64,000 bases of DNA from Metaphire vulgaris (taxonomy: Eukaryota > Annelida > Clitellata > Crassiclitellata > Megascolecidae): contig CM030856.1 of NCBI GenBank assembly GCA_018105865.1, forward strand, positions 10,406,253-10,470,252, in the 5' to 3' direction. The first letter of the stretch is position 1; each line of letters begins with the position of its first letter. This document shows, piece after piece, positions 1-39,800 of the stretch. The notes beneath the pieces are model-generated. The model was not told the origin of the DNA, ran no database searches, and worked only from the letters and a program-made list of their open reading frames with translations. Position numbers and translations under genes: made by a program.

Positions 1-117
1 TAGAGAACCGAAATGTAAAAGAATGTTGACGATTCTTTAGTTTTATTTTCACATTTTAGTTGCATGCTGTTGTACTAATTGTGCGACCGTCTAATCTATT
101 GAGGTTTTTGCTTTTAG

Positions 118-26503
<26,386 letters not shown>

Positions 26504-28496
26504 GGTGTGTTGACGCACTTCAATTCTTCAAAAGCAAACATATAACATGCTTTATTGCATGCAACAAAAAGAAAACTAAATGTGCACGGGAACTAAATAT
26601 TATATTCTTACATACATACTATTTCTTTTTAAAAGCAACTATGAGTAAAATTTCAAACATTTTTTAAATGTTAACTAATTAACTAAACTTCAAAAGGTTA
26701 AGAAAACCACTGATAATTTTAAAAACCATAAACAAAACAGTCATCATTGCTAATATTATTTTTACATGGCCTCAAATATTAAATTGCAACATCAACTATA
26801 AGCAAAGTTGAATTTCAAAAGACACCAAGTGCTACACAAATGAGGGGCTAGTTTAAAATAAAGCAATCTTTATGAGCTTAAAACATGTTTGTATATTTTT
26901 ATACTAACCTTGAAGACATCATAACCAGTACTTCAAATTAATGTGTCAAAATCAACCCCTATGATAAAAACAAACTATATATTCATTTTCATTGTTACAA
27001 AAACATGGAATGTGTGTTGATATAAAGGAAACAGTCAAGAAGACAAAGATGATTTATTAGGGCAATTGTGCAACATCACTTTACTAGGTTAGAGAGATGA
27101 GAGATAATGGTCCAGCTACTAATACGAATTCGTAGATATTTAAGAAAATAAATAGGTACACTACCTAAACATAAAGCATTTCTTTTCATACAGTCATTTC
27201 CTCTATAGCCATAACATGTCAGCACCTGACTCTGGTTAGATAAATTAACCTTGCCTGACTAACCACCACCTTATGACAATGGTCATGTCAAATTTATAGC
27301 GTAAGAACAAGCAGCTACTGCCGTACTACTGTCGAAGCGCTATATAAATCCACGAGATTTTACTCGCGTGAACCTGCGCATATTTTCGCTGAATTTTCCT
27401 TGAAACAAGACTTAATAATGTGATTTTAAGTGGTTTAGGAGGCTAAGTTATTCGTAAAAATAACAGGAAGTCCACATTCAGCAATAATTCAGGTTTACCA
27501 AGACTCCTATGTAATGCTTCGATTTTCAGAAACTTTCACCAGATTTCTTTTAAATCTTTTTAATATTACCGCGGTTTAGTTTAGTTTAGTTGTCGCAGAA
27601 TCCAAATCACGTATTCATTGGCATGGAACAGCCACCGAGATGAGAGCAGCTGAGACTGAGAGGGACAAATTTTTAATTTTCATAGAATTCAATAAAACGG
27701 AAACATTAATTATTATCGTAAGTGAATAAGTAAAATCTTATGGATTTATATAGCGCTCTGTTGGCGCAACAGTAGCAGCTGCTTATTATTCTTAGGCACT
27801 TAGCCGTTCTTAAAATAGCTACGGCCCACGGGAAAGTGAAAGATCAGCCAAGCAGAAGTCAGTATATCCAAAGTGAAATGAGGCTAGGTTGTTAAAGCTA
27901 TGGAGGAAATGATTTTAGAAATTGGAAAGATTTAAGGGTAGATCTGAAGACATGAGGAGGAAATATGGGAAACGAGAATTCAGATGTTATTCTTTGCCAA
28001 TGTCTAAGGCTCCGGAGGGAAGCGGGCATCAATCAATTCAAAGAAAACAAAGAAGTATGAACACTCGTTTACTGTAATTATCTTTGTATGTCATTTCAAA
28101 TTCTTTTCAATTTAATCATTTTCAGTCAAAGATAAATCTAATAAAATTTTACAAAATTTACCTTTTTTAAACAATGAAGATGTTAAGTAATAGCGCTACA
28201 AAATTGAGACTCAATGTGATTGATTTAATATCTATGGCAATTGCTAAAAACAAATTTGATAGTAGTGGTTCGTTTTGTCTCCGTTTCTTTCTTTTTGCTT
28301 TACTTTTTTTCAATTCCTAGGCATCGGCCCTATGCCGGTTTTATAAGATGCATTAATAATAATAGCAATAATTATGATTATACCAGTATTAATGACTTTA
28401 AATTTAGTGTGAAATTTATGTGGCGCCGATTTTAGGTCTATTGTTCAGCCGAATTTGTAGCTGCTTTAGTGGCTTTTGAAAACCTCTGCTGCACAG
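26504..28496. other. Divergent intergenic region between the NYN gene and NAB
   Basis: About 2 kb separates two start codons on opposite strands, so both promoters or upstream non-coding exons should lie here. I see fragments of the TATATAGCGC repeat near 27295-27360 (minus) and 27720-27830 (plus), a GTTTAGTTTAGTTTAG run near 27575, and no third gene. No clear TATA box or initiator could be assigned. Confidence 0.55.
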
Positions 28497-31400
28497 ATGC
28501 CTCAAATGCAGCATTCGACTCGACAGCCGGCGACCGACAGTGAATGGATGTTGTACAGAGTTTTGCAGAAAGCCAATCTGATTCAGTATTTTGAGATGTT
28601 TGTGGCACAAGGTGAGAAAATCTTACTGTGTTTTGGAATCATGTGTATTTATGGTACGAAATGTTTTTTCATGATTTATTAATTTAATTTTATCATGTAA
28701 TGTAATGTAACAGAATGTTTGTATAGCGCCAGAAGAATCACTCAGAAGCACTCCTGCTGTAATTATTGTAATTTTAATATAGTCGCATCAGTTTTAATAG
28801 TGGTCGTCAAAATTATTCAGCCTTTTCCTAACAACCTACTCTTATCCTCAATTCCCTGCTGTCCTATTGCATGTTTCTGGTTGTTGCATGCGTTTTGGTT
28901 ATTGTATGTGGCTGTTTTTCTTCAGGTTATATAATATAATGGCCCATCTTGCCAGCAGCTTCACTGCCTATCTCTGCTATCATATCAAAGCACTACTATG
29001 CTTGACACTTTACACACACCATTTTAACTTGCACTCTGTGCCAGCAGTCATATGCCTACCCTAAAAATAAAATCTGACTAAAAGTCCATCTCAGCTTTAG
29101 AGCTGATGCTTTGCTGAGTGAGCCACTGAGGCAGATGTGGTATTGTTATTGGCATTATTAGCCATGTCTTATGAATAGTTTTGCCTACTTAGTGTACTGT
29201 AGCACTACAAGAAGTGTGGTCTGTGTAAAACTTTTTAAATTTGTCATCTTCCACATATAACTGTTGCTGTTATAGATTTTTTGATGATTTGTGTAAATTT
29301 TGTTTGCTCTATAGGTGGTGATGATGTTTATCAATTGGTTGAAGCTGGTGAAGAAGAATTTCTGGAAATCATGGCACTGGTCGGTATGGCTGGCAAACCT
29401 CTTCACGTACGACGCCTACAGAGGGCTCTTCATGAATGGCTTACAAATCCAGGTTACCAGCAGTTTGTCAAGAAATCATCTAATACTGTTATTATTATTA
29501 TTGTACTATCATTACTATTAGTATTATTAGTATTATTACTAGCATTACTATTATTACTATTATTATTGTTATTACTATTATCATTATTGTTTTGACCTCT
29601 AAATTGTTGACTTCTCTTAAAATGTGTTTTTTGTGGAACTCTTTAACATTGGTGCACAACCTGTGAAATGAGTACACAACTTATTAAGCTGTTAAGTTAT
29701 GCATTGCTGGTGGTTTTGCAGTAGTGAAATTGTGTTAACCAGATGACAATAGTGTCACAGGTTAGCAGCTTGGACTGATATACTTTAAATAGCCATGATA
29801 ATCTGTAAAATTCTGTGCTGATTTTATTTTCCTGGCGGTGAAACAAACTTCTTTTTCAGTATTAGTGGCGGACTGAATGTTTGATATGTTTCTGATAAAT
29901 TTTTTTGTCAGTTAAAGCTTTAATTACTAAGTTTATTTCATAAAATCTTTTTGAAAAAGGTTTTATGTAATAGTGATTAGTGAAGTTAAGAGAGTTCTTC
30001 AGTAGGTAACCATCTTGTTGTTTAGCTTCTTTCAAGTCTACAGATGATGTCTGTCCTCTAAATTGTCATCCGGCCAAGGGCAGCATCTTGGCCTCTGTTC
30101 CGCACGCCGTTAGTATGGCTTCGTGTCGTTACTGGATGCAGTCGGGCGTTTCTGGTAGTCATAAGACTCCTGTTGACGGCAGCATTCAGTGCGGAAGACT
30201 AGAAATAAACGGTGTGGACGGATGTTATGGAAAAAGTCTTTTGTCGCCGGGTCTTGGAAATTCGCTTGATGCTGATGTGGTTAGTAGCTTTTTTTCACGT
30301 CTAAGCTTGTTTCTTTATCTGAATTGATTATTTTTAATGAAATATTGAATGCTCCAGTGTATATGCATCCCTATTATAGCCTGAATTAGAGTGGCTTAGG
30401 AGGCATTACTACTGCCTGTGTAAAAGCCACTAAAGGTACTAACGGGGGCTTGAACATCACTCTGTCAGCCTATCGTTCCAGCGCGTAACCTATTCTGCCA
30501 TCTTCCGCCCCATAATTGGCTAAATTATGGTGCCCCATAATTGGCTAAATTATGGTGGAATTATTTTGTTTGAATAGTTGTGTTCACTTTTCGCTGTTGA
30601 ATAAAGTGATTTGTGGGCATGTGTGTTTGCACAGCTTGAGCTGTATTTGAACTTCTCGTTACCATTTTTACTTTAAATTAACATTGAAATTAAGAACGTA
30701 TTTATTCTTAATAATTAGCATAATTCGGCTGTCTGCCCTGTTATTCTGGATTTGAGCGTATTTCTTTTATAACTAGCATTTGATATGCCATCAGCTTCTG
30801 TATGATATGGAGTGTGGTGATAGAACTTAATGATAGGGTTTTGACAATGGAGTTGAGTTACTTTACATTTCATGAACTATACAGAAACCATATATTTTAT
30901 GTAAATTTACACTTTGAGCTTGACTTTGCAATGTACAATTATCTTAAGATGAATCAAGTCCTTGAGCAAATGTTTTGCTGTTCCATGATATTTACAAGAG
31001 AACAATATGCAGCATTTGGGTTAACCGGTATAACTGGTATAAATTATGTTTTATTTAAGATATTTTGCACTCTTTTTCTTTCCCCAATTAAGTGTGTAGT
31101 GTTTTAGAGTGCTTTTGTTATCGTGTTTAAAGAGTGAATTGTTTGGGCCAAGAAATTTGCAGTCCATGCTATTATAATTTCTATTTTAAGTTATTAGTCT
31201 ATTATGCTGTAACCAATCTATATTTATTGCATGTACTGTATACAGTATGAATATTAGTCTGCTAGTGTGTGTGTTTGTTATTTTATCATGTAAGCCTTCT
31301 TAGGTATTGATTTTGATGAAACTATTTCTTGAAGTGAATTTTCTGGTATTGAATTGCATTTACCCTAATTGTTCAAAGGCTTCATGTTATTGAAATCTGT

Positions 31401-34400
31401 AGGGTCTGGCATCAGATCGTGAGGTCAATGTGTCTCCAAGTCCAAGCATGTCGAGCGTTGGTAACACATCAGAATTTTTTCTGTCTGAGAATCATATGAA
31501 AACCCTGGAAACTGGGGCAGCAGAATTGGCAAAAACACTCCCGCTTTTTGCGCCCAGACCGCTCAACGTAAAGAAACCTGTTGACAAAGAAATTGAGGTA
31601 ATTTTGATGTTCAAATTTGTGTCTTTTTGGTCATTATGAAAGGTTTAGCATGGCTAAAATTAGATTGCATTTTTGATTTGCCCATCACTGACAGATAACA
31701 CGATGATAATGGCACAGGTGGGTTAGTATGATAATATTAATTAATGTTATGACTGGGTCAAATGTTTGCCTCGTATTTGCTTTGGCACTGAATTGTGTGA
31801 CAAACAGTCTATTCATATTTGTCTGAATATAGCTGATCAAAATGGCAAATGTGCTTGTTTCTATTGGCCAGCTTTCACTTAGCGCTGTGTGAATTTATTA
31901 TTACTGTCACTTGCGCTAAAAGAATAATTCTATCCATTTCCACTATTACTTATTTGATGATTCCTATAAGTTATAAAGTATACTGTTCAGTGTTCACAGC
32001 ACTATTGCTGACCACAATATGGCAACTTGCAGCAGGAGGGGTATTGTAAACACTATTTGTATTCAGTCTTCGTCAAGCCTTGACTATTCATATTCGTCTG
32101 AATAGATCAAAGCCCCTATTTGACCCCACCATAATTAATGTAATGGTAATATTGGCATTTATGTTTATGAGTTGTTCTTTGCTTTAGGAAATTCTTAATT
32201 ACCCGGATGACTATCCAAATCGCATAGAAGTTCTCAGGAAATACAGCGCCATCTACGGACGCTTTGATTCAAGGCGAAAGACAGACAAACAGATGAACCT
32301 CCATGAGGTAGGTTATTTGCAGTAGTTTGTCATTCGGTTTAAGAACAGTTTGCAACTCATTGGGGCGGTAAATTACCTACCAGATATTGCCTAAGACCAA
32401 TAGAAGTGTTGAGCAAACAGAATAATAGTGGCTCTATAGAAGTTGATTGATTGAGTTTAGAAGTCATGGTGTCACTTAGATGGTTGCTTGATGAATTGAT
32501 GTTGACTGTACTTTTTTTGGCCACCATGAGCGCTTCAGCTGCTTTTTAGTGTCTGAAGGTTTCTCTTTGAGTCTTCTACTTAGATATGTGTTTCTTCGTA
32601 CAAAGATATGTGTTTCTTCTATGTATATGTGTGTTTCTTTTACGTAGATGTGTGTTTCTTCTACATAGATGTGTGTTTCTTCTACGTAGATGTGTGTTTC
32701 TTTCGTAGATGTGTGTTTCTTCTACGAGATGTGTGTTTTTATGTAGATGTGTGTTTCTTTCTAGATTTGTTTCTTAGATGTGTGTTTCTTCTACGTAGAT
32801 GTGTGTTTCTTCTACATAGATGTGTGTTTCTTCTACGTAGATGTGTGTTTTTTATGTAGATGCGTGTTTCTTTTACTTAGATGTGTGTTTCTTCTACGTA
32901 GATGTGTGTTTCTTCTACGTAGATGTGTGTTTCTTCTACGTAGATGTGTGTTTCTTCTACGTAGATGTGTGTTTCTTCTACGTAGATGTGTGTTTCTTCT
33001 ACGTAGATGTGTGTTTCTTCTACGTAGATGTGTATCAATGAGGCAGCTGCCCAGCTGTGTCGTCACCGACCATCCCTACTTACAAGACGGGAGGAGCTGT
33101 TTTCGCTTGCAAGGAACGTTGTTCGAGACTGTGGTTTGCAGTTTTCAAAAAATCATTCCAGGTCAGTAGCAAATTTTTATTTGATTTATGTCAGAAGTTT
33201 CCAGTCAACTGTGATCTGTGGGAGCCACTGAGTGGCAGAAGTAATATACAGTAAGAGCCCCTAAGGAATGTGTATTCAAGCATGTATTGTTCGTTTGGAA
33301 TCTCAAAACGCGGGGTCCACAGAATGGGAGTTGGGTGGAGATGCCTAACAGTTTGAGAACCAATGTTTTTTGAGCTTTTGATTCTCTAGGTTATTGGAAC
33401 TTTGGCTTTTACTTTCCAATTCTGCAACATAGCAGCCTGATTTTGTGCCATCCATTCATTGTTTATTATTTTCTATAATAATAATAATACCAGAAACTTT
33501 TAAAAAGATATTTAGTAGACCCAGCCAGGCAGGTAATCAAAGGGAAAAGCTTTGTAATATAATCAATCCCAATTAATGTGATAATAATATATTTATCAAA
33601 GTGGAGATGGTGGTAGTGTTTCTTCTATTTTACTAAAATAAAGTATCGAAAATTATGGTTTAATCACAATGTTAGTTTGGTGGCCCCTACTTCAAATACC
33701 TAAAAAATTCTCATAACACAGATAACCTTATTAATAAATCCCTCCCTGCTGTCATGTATACCTTCTTTGATTTCAAATCATGCTTTTATGTTGACTTTGT
33801 CCAGACCTTAACTTCATACGTTGTGTTAACCATGTCTTGTTTTTTATTTGTGGTCAGGGTGCATGATGGAGATGCCCAGCTGGACTCTAGTCCATGCAGG
33901 AAACAGCTCAAACTTGAGTCATATCCGTGTGAACCTAGTCCAAGTCAGTTTTCAGGAAGCAGGTAGGTGCAATGTATGCGATGAAAAGTGTAAATTGTAA
34001 TTAAAGCAGGCATCTGAAATTATTACACTAGACATTAAAGATTTGACTTTCCCTCTTAAATGTCTATACATTCTCGTGTCAGTGGAAATATTCACTGATT
34101 AATTATTTTGCAGAGGAAGAAAAATCCATAAACTTGTGTTATTTCTTCTAAAGCTTTTGTAACAACAAATGGCGGCAAATTAATTTATATTTGTGATCAG
34201 TCATTTCCTTTGTAGCATGTTTAAATTAATCTTGTTTATGAACTTATTCTAGTAACAATATACAAAAACTTCAGTATTTAGTGATTGATTGACTCTGCTG
34301 TTGCAGGAAGCAGGTAGGTGCAATGTATGCAATAAAAAGTGTAAATTGTAATTATTGTAATTTTTTGAATGAAAATTTGTGGAGAGCGATGTAATATGTT

Positions 34401-35201
34401 TGATTTGATCTTATTGTAGAACGTGCTTTTCAACAAGTATGAGTACGCAGTTCTTAGAGTCTCTTGATCACATAGGTAAATCATGCGAATGACTATTTTC
34501 TAGCAAAAATATGGATTACAAATACCAGTGATGTAATTTTTTTGTTTTCTTTAAATAATTAAGGTTTTCTGTGAATGTTGAATCTTTGTGGAAGCATTAA
34601 GTGTTTTCTTTTAAATATCTTGACTTTGTTGTGCAGGTGAATGTAAACATTAATGTCTTATGTAATTGTGCACTCAAGTGTATCTTTTGTAATTATGAAC
34701 TTAATATTATGTGTAGTATATTAGCACATACAGGTTTGACTATTATTTGTTGTTAAGTGCAGTGTTTTATCCAGACTACAGGCTTTTGGGGGGAAATTGA
34801 AACCTTTGGGGGAAAATTGACTTGACTGGAGGGGAAGACACACAGTTTAATGCAAAATTTGTGCAAGTGCTGGGAATTTTTTTTGAGGGAGGAGATGTTG
34901 AGGCTTTGAGGGGGAAAAATCTCCTCCCTAACAGGCCTGCATAAAACACTGGTTAAGTAAATGAACCATTTCTGTACTGTTGATAACAGAACCTCTTGCT
35001 GTCCAAGCCGTTGGTTCAGTGGCGCCATCTGCTAACGACGACGGTGGCGAAGAGCCGAGCACTAAAGGTGGCAGTCTTGTAGACGAAGGACTTCGCTTTG
35101 CACAGCAGTACGGGCTCGGTGAATTCGAAGAGAAACTTCGAGAAATGAAGCGAGAGACGCTCGGAAACGACAAGCAAAACTGCAGCGGAGGACCTCGATG
35201 A
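28497..35201 (+). CDS. NAB: NAB family transcriptional co-repressor (NGFI-A/EGR-binding protein), 9 exons
   Basis: Nuclear co-repressor that binds EGR zinc-finger factors through NCD1 and represses through NCD2. Exons: 28497-28611, 29315-29452, 30026-30279, 31403-31597, 32188-32307, 33028-33161, 33858-33962, 34420-34475, 34990-35201; phases agree and give 442 residues. NCD1 spans exons 1-2 (residues about 10-85): [59 protein letters not shown]2 spans exons 4-6: [65 protein letters not shown]. The rest is Ser/Pro-rich with an acidic end. The length is slightly below vertebrate NAB1/NAB2 (about 490-525). The ATG at 28497 follows a CAG, so an upstream non-coding exon is possible. The acceptor of exon 6 is the last unit of a 21-bp minisatellite. 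Past the stop an overlapping frame stays open to about 35290. Family assignment is secure from the two domains; NAB1 versus NAB2 is not resolvable because invertebrates usually have one gene. Confidence 0.95.
29484..29594. repeat. (TTA/TAC)n microsatellite
   Basis: Degenerate TTATTA/TACTAT trinucleotide run starting about 30 bases into NAB intron 2. Confidence 0.95.
30380..30516 (-). repeat. tRNA-derived SINE
   Basis: Inverted relative of the SINE at 340: on the minus strand GGGGCGGAAGATGGCAGAAT, GATGTTCAAGCCCCCG (B box) and a GTGGCTTTTACACAGGCAGT tail. It lies in NAB intron 3. Confidence 0.75.
32585..33027 (+). repeat. 21-bp minisatellite made of 3'-splice-site-like units
   Basis: About 20 units of ATGTGTGTTTCTTCTACGTAG, degenerate at the left and nearly perfect from about 32880. 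Each full unit has a pyrimidine tract followed by TAG. The last TAG (33025-33027) is the acceptor used for NAB exon 6. Confidence 0.95.
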
Positions 35202-36827
35202 CGACGAAGGGGCTGGCGAAGGGACAAACAATTCCACCTGCGCAGGTCAAAAGAACTTTGCGGCAGTGTCCGAACAGTGCAGTAGCTGAAATTTTTTTAC
35301 GTTGGCCGTGATGGTTCTCTTGAGAAATTTCCAGCGGATTAGGCTTAAATTGACAGAGATAATCTCGCGAAATGAATGCTGGAAAAAAAGAATGGACAGA
35401 ATTAACCGAAGAGCGTTCTTGTGGAGGTTTTCCGGTCTCAGTGTGAGGTTGTGTGATGATATAATGTGATTTGTCCTGAACAGTGCATAATCTTTGCTTT
35501 TCTTATAAATTGATGATGATGGAACAGTGCTGAATTATATCATCTGTTATCTATCACCACTATTTATCTTAGAAAAACTGTTATTTTTTGGATAATCAGA
35601 CATTTGCAGTGTCATTGTCAAGTATTTAGAATTGGGAGGTTTCAATGTGGTATTTGTAGGGGAAAACTGACTTCCCCACGTGGTGCACTCTATTTATAGC
35701 AAGGGGAAAGTTTCATGCTGTCATTAACTTATTTGGCTAACTTATTTAGCATAATGAAACGATTTAAATTCTCACCCCCCACCCACTGGTCTGACTCCCA
35801 AATACCACTCAGGGGTGCTTAAGAAGTTAAGACGTTAGAGAGTCTGCTTATACATTACTGGGTGTTTATACAGTACGTTACATAGTGAAACAATTGAAAT
35901 TCTTAGATTGAGGAGAGCACACCAGACTACAATGCTTGGGACCAGGACGCGATTTGTAGGGAGGGAAGGGGGATCTTCCTCCCACTGCCCAACTACATCC
36001 CTACTACTACTTCCCCAGTGCTACATTTCCCCAAAAGCTACATCCCCCAAGCTCGTCATGTTTCTCCCCACTGCTCCCGGTCACAAATCGCACCCTGTTT
36101 GGGGCGATGACCTTTTTTGCTCGTCAAGACTTTTTGGCCGAAAAATGTCGAAGTGCCCCCTTATTCTGGAATCCTGGCTGAGCCACAGGTTCAGGTGTTC
36201 TCTTCAACCTTCCTATATATCCATTTGAGGGTTAATCAGCCCTCCCTGATCATAATAATTTAGTGCCAAATTGTCTACGGCAAGTGACTGTTGTTCAATG
36301 TCATTGCATAACAGATGCTGGGACATTCATGCCACTATTTATTCTAAGTCTTCTATGGGGAATTTCCCCAAATTTTTTATATGTTGCCTGGGGATGGAAT
36401 TTCCTCCACAAGTGTGATGACGGGGGGCTTTTTTTTGGAGAGGGGAAAATGTAAGGATGACAATTTTTTTGCTTGCCAGGGCATTTGAGAAGGGTCAAAA
36501 ATATTAGGAAGGATGGAAGGATGACTTTTAAAATTTTATTTCCTTGTCACCGCATTTCAGAAGGAAGAAAGACTTTTTTGCTTGCCAAGGTGTTTGGAGA
36601 CAGACCTTGTCCCCCAAACATTTCAAAATCCCCCCCCCAATATCTAGGTGGCTAGAATAAACATGTTCACGCCATATAATAAACTTGAAATTGGGACATT
36701 GCCAATGTGGTCAAACGTCCAGTGGTCAAAAGTCCGCTGTGGTCAAACGTCCAGTGGTCAATTTAATCAATCGTCTGGTCAATTCAGTGGTCAATAGTAC
36801 GCGTACCAACTATTTAATAGTCTGATT
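35202..36827. other. Intergenic region 3' of NAB with repeat fragments
   Basis: Contains the NAB 3' UTR; a repeat at 35940-36100 (ACAAATCGCACCCTG end) that recurs at 62085-62230; a stretch with the T6 hairpin motif at 36106; related variants near 36455 and 36570; and a short CGTCCAGTGGTCAA repeat at 36705-36800. No gene seen. Confidence 0.55.
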
Positions 36828-39800
36828 CAGTGGCGTAGCCAAGGGGTGTTGGGGTTAAAACCCCCTTGGGCGCCGATGAAAATTTTTTAAAATGTGTTTC
36901 CATGCATTTTAAATTTTCGAACGCAGTTTTGAGGGTCAGACCCCCTTGGGGCTGCTGACCCAATTTTTTAAGCGCCATAGGCGTGACGACCTTTTTATGC
37001 TTGTCAGCATCTGAAAGGAAAAATTCAAGAAGGAAAGACATAGGATTAGTTCAAAAAATAAAATTTTAGGATTACCTACTGGACGGATTTTGCTTATCAA
37101 TGTTTTTTCAGATACACTTTTTGTTTCACATTTCTATGATGTCCTGAGGTCCCTCAAAGGCCTTGAACGCATGAACCCCAAACCATGGAAAAAATGCACA
37201 ATGATTGGGAAATAACTCTCTAAAATAATCCATAATAGACTCATTTTGTTTGTATTCTCTTTGGGCCGTGTCCTAGAGTCGCCACTGGTCAGATGGAGGT
37301 GCCAAAATGGTTCTTTTTCGTCAAACGCTTGGCCTCGGGCGCCCACCACTCTGCGCGCCACGGCAGAGTGGCATATGTAAAGGTTCAGCTACTCTGGTGG
37401 AACAGCCACCGGATTTTTAAAAATATATATTATCTCGCTTGCAGGCGTCATGTCCTTGAATTGGCATTTTGGGCTGGCAGTTCGGTACGTTAATACCAGG
37501 ACCAGCCAATAGACTGTTTGCCACATTCAAATCAATATGTGGTAGGCTAACTTGGGCAAACAGATGCAAATCAACACAACGAACTATGCCATCCCTGGCT
37601 GAGAGAAGTTAAAAATGTCCAATTTACGCAATAGAAAAATACCAGAGGCAAAATTCTGAATGCCAAGAACTTTTAATATACAAGAGATAGTGGCCTAATT
37701 TTTGAAAAAAACTTGATTAGCAGGTGCTCTTCACTTGCAGTCAAAGCTAACCAACGTCTGCTAATACAATTCTCTGTAGTTTAAAAACAATTTGCAATAG
37801 AAAATCCAGGCAAAATTCTGAATGCCAAGAACTTTTGATATACAAGAGATAGTGGCCTAATTTTTGAAAAAAACTTGATTAGCAGATGCTCTTCACTTGC
37901 CAGTCAAACGTGGTAGCCATTCACACGTCTGCTAATACAATACTCTGTAGTTTAAAAATGTCCAATTTACGCAATAGAAAATACCACAGGCAAAATTCTG
38001 AATGCCAAGAACTTTTGACATACAAGAGATAGTCTAATTTTTGAAAAAAACTTGATTAGCAGGTGCTCTTCACTTGCCAGTCAAACGTGCTAACCATTCG
38101 CACGTCTGCTAATACAATTCTCTGTAGTTTAAACATGTCCAATTTACGCAAAGAAAATACCACAGGCAAAATTCTGAATGCCAAGAACTTTTGATATACA
38201 AGAGAAAAAAACTTGATTAGCAGGTGCTCTTCACTTGCCAGTCAAACGTGCTAACCATTCACACGTCTGACAATTCTCTGTAGTTTAAAAATGTCCAATT
38301 TACGCAATAGAAAATACCACAGGCAAAATTCTGAATGCCAAGAGAGATAGTGGCCTAATTGGAAAAAAAACTTGATTAGCAGATGCTCTTCACTTGCCAG
38401 TCAAACGGTATATTGTCTGCTAATACAATACTCTGTAGTTTAAAAATGTCCAATTTACGCAATAGAAAATACCACAGGCAAAATTCTGAATGCCAAGAAC
38501 TTTTGACATACAAAATAGTGGCCTAATTTTGAAAAAAAAAAACTTGATTAGCAGGTGCTCTTCACTTGCCATCAAACGTGCTAACCATTCGCACGTCTGC
38601 TAATACAATTCTCTGTAGTTTAAACATGTCAACACTGCTCAGGCAAAATTCTGAATGCCAAGAACTTTTAATATACAAGAGATAGTGGCCTAATTTTTGA
38701 AAAAAATTGATTAGCAGGTGCTCTTCACTTGCAGTCAAACGTGCTAACCATTCACACGTCTGCTAATACAATTCTCTGTAGTTTAAAAATTCCATTGATA
38801 AAATAACACAAAATTTTCAAGAATTTTTTATACAAGAGATAGTGGCCTAATTTTTGAAAAAAACTTGATTAGCAGGTGCTCTTCACTTGCCAGTCAAACG
38901 TGCTAACCATTCGCACGTCTGCTAATACAATTCTCTGTAGTTTAAACATGTCCAATTTACGCAATAGAAAATACCACAGGCAAAATTCTGAATGCCAAGA
39001 ACTTTTGATATACAAGAGATAGTGGCCTAATTTTTGAAAAAAATTGATTAGCAGGTGCTCTTCACTTGCCAGTCAAACGTGCTAACCATTCACGTCTGCT
39101 AATACAATTCTCTGTAGTTTAAAAATGTCCAATTTACGCAATAGAAAATACCACAGGCAAAATTCTGAATGCCAAGAACTTTTTGATATACAAGAGATAG
39201 TGGCCTAATTTTTTGAAAAAAACTTGATTAGCAGGTGCTCTTCACTTGCCAGTCAAATGCTAACCATTCACACGTCTTAATACAATTCTCTGGATCACGT
39301 TGTCCAGGAGCTAATTATCTGGACACAAAGAAAATCTGGAACCGTTCCGTCGACTATCATGTATAAGCAGAGAACAATCTACTCATTCTGGGTGAAACAC
39401 CTCCACGCGGGGGCGCTCACGAAACCCAGAGTCATTCACCAGGCTCGATGGATGACGTGCAATTTGTTTGCTGGCAAAATGTTCACGTTTCATCATCAGA
39501 TGTTATATGACGCTGAAATGATTGACTCGCTGCAAAGTTTTTCAGCAGCCTTGATAATCAGGATCTCATGACCATTAATCAATGGCCAAGCCTGACAAGC
39601 CATCCTGTGCTGATGCTCAAACTCTGAAACAGGATATATGCGATTCTGGACCAATAAAATTGGTTTGATTCATCGCACTGTTTTTGGAATGAGGTTTTAC
39701 GAAAATGGTGAGTACAAAAATACAATTAATTACTTTGATGCAATATGGCTTCACTTTGCTTGTTTGCAGTTTGCTGAACAGGGCAAAAGGAACAGCATCC

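Noticed and set aside
32585..33027. Regular direct repeats resembling a CRISPR array
   Set aside because: The units are contiguous without unique spacers, and the array is inside an intron of an animal gene.
37613..39292. Second candidate repeat array that could suggest CRISPR or an rDNA spacer
   Set aside because: It is a ~168-bp tandem satellite with no spacers or rRNA sequence, nested in a transposon.
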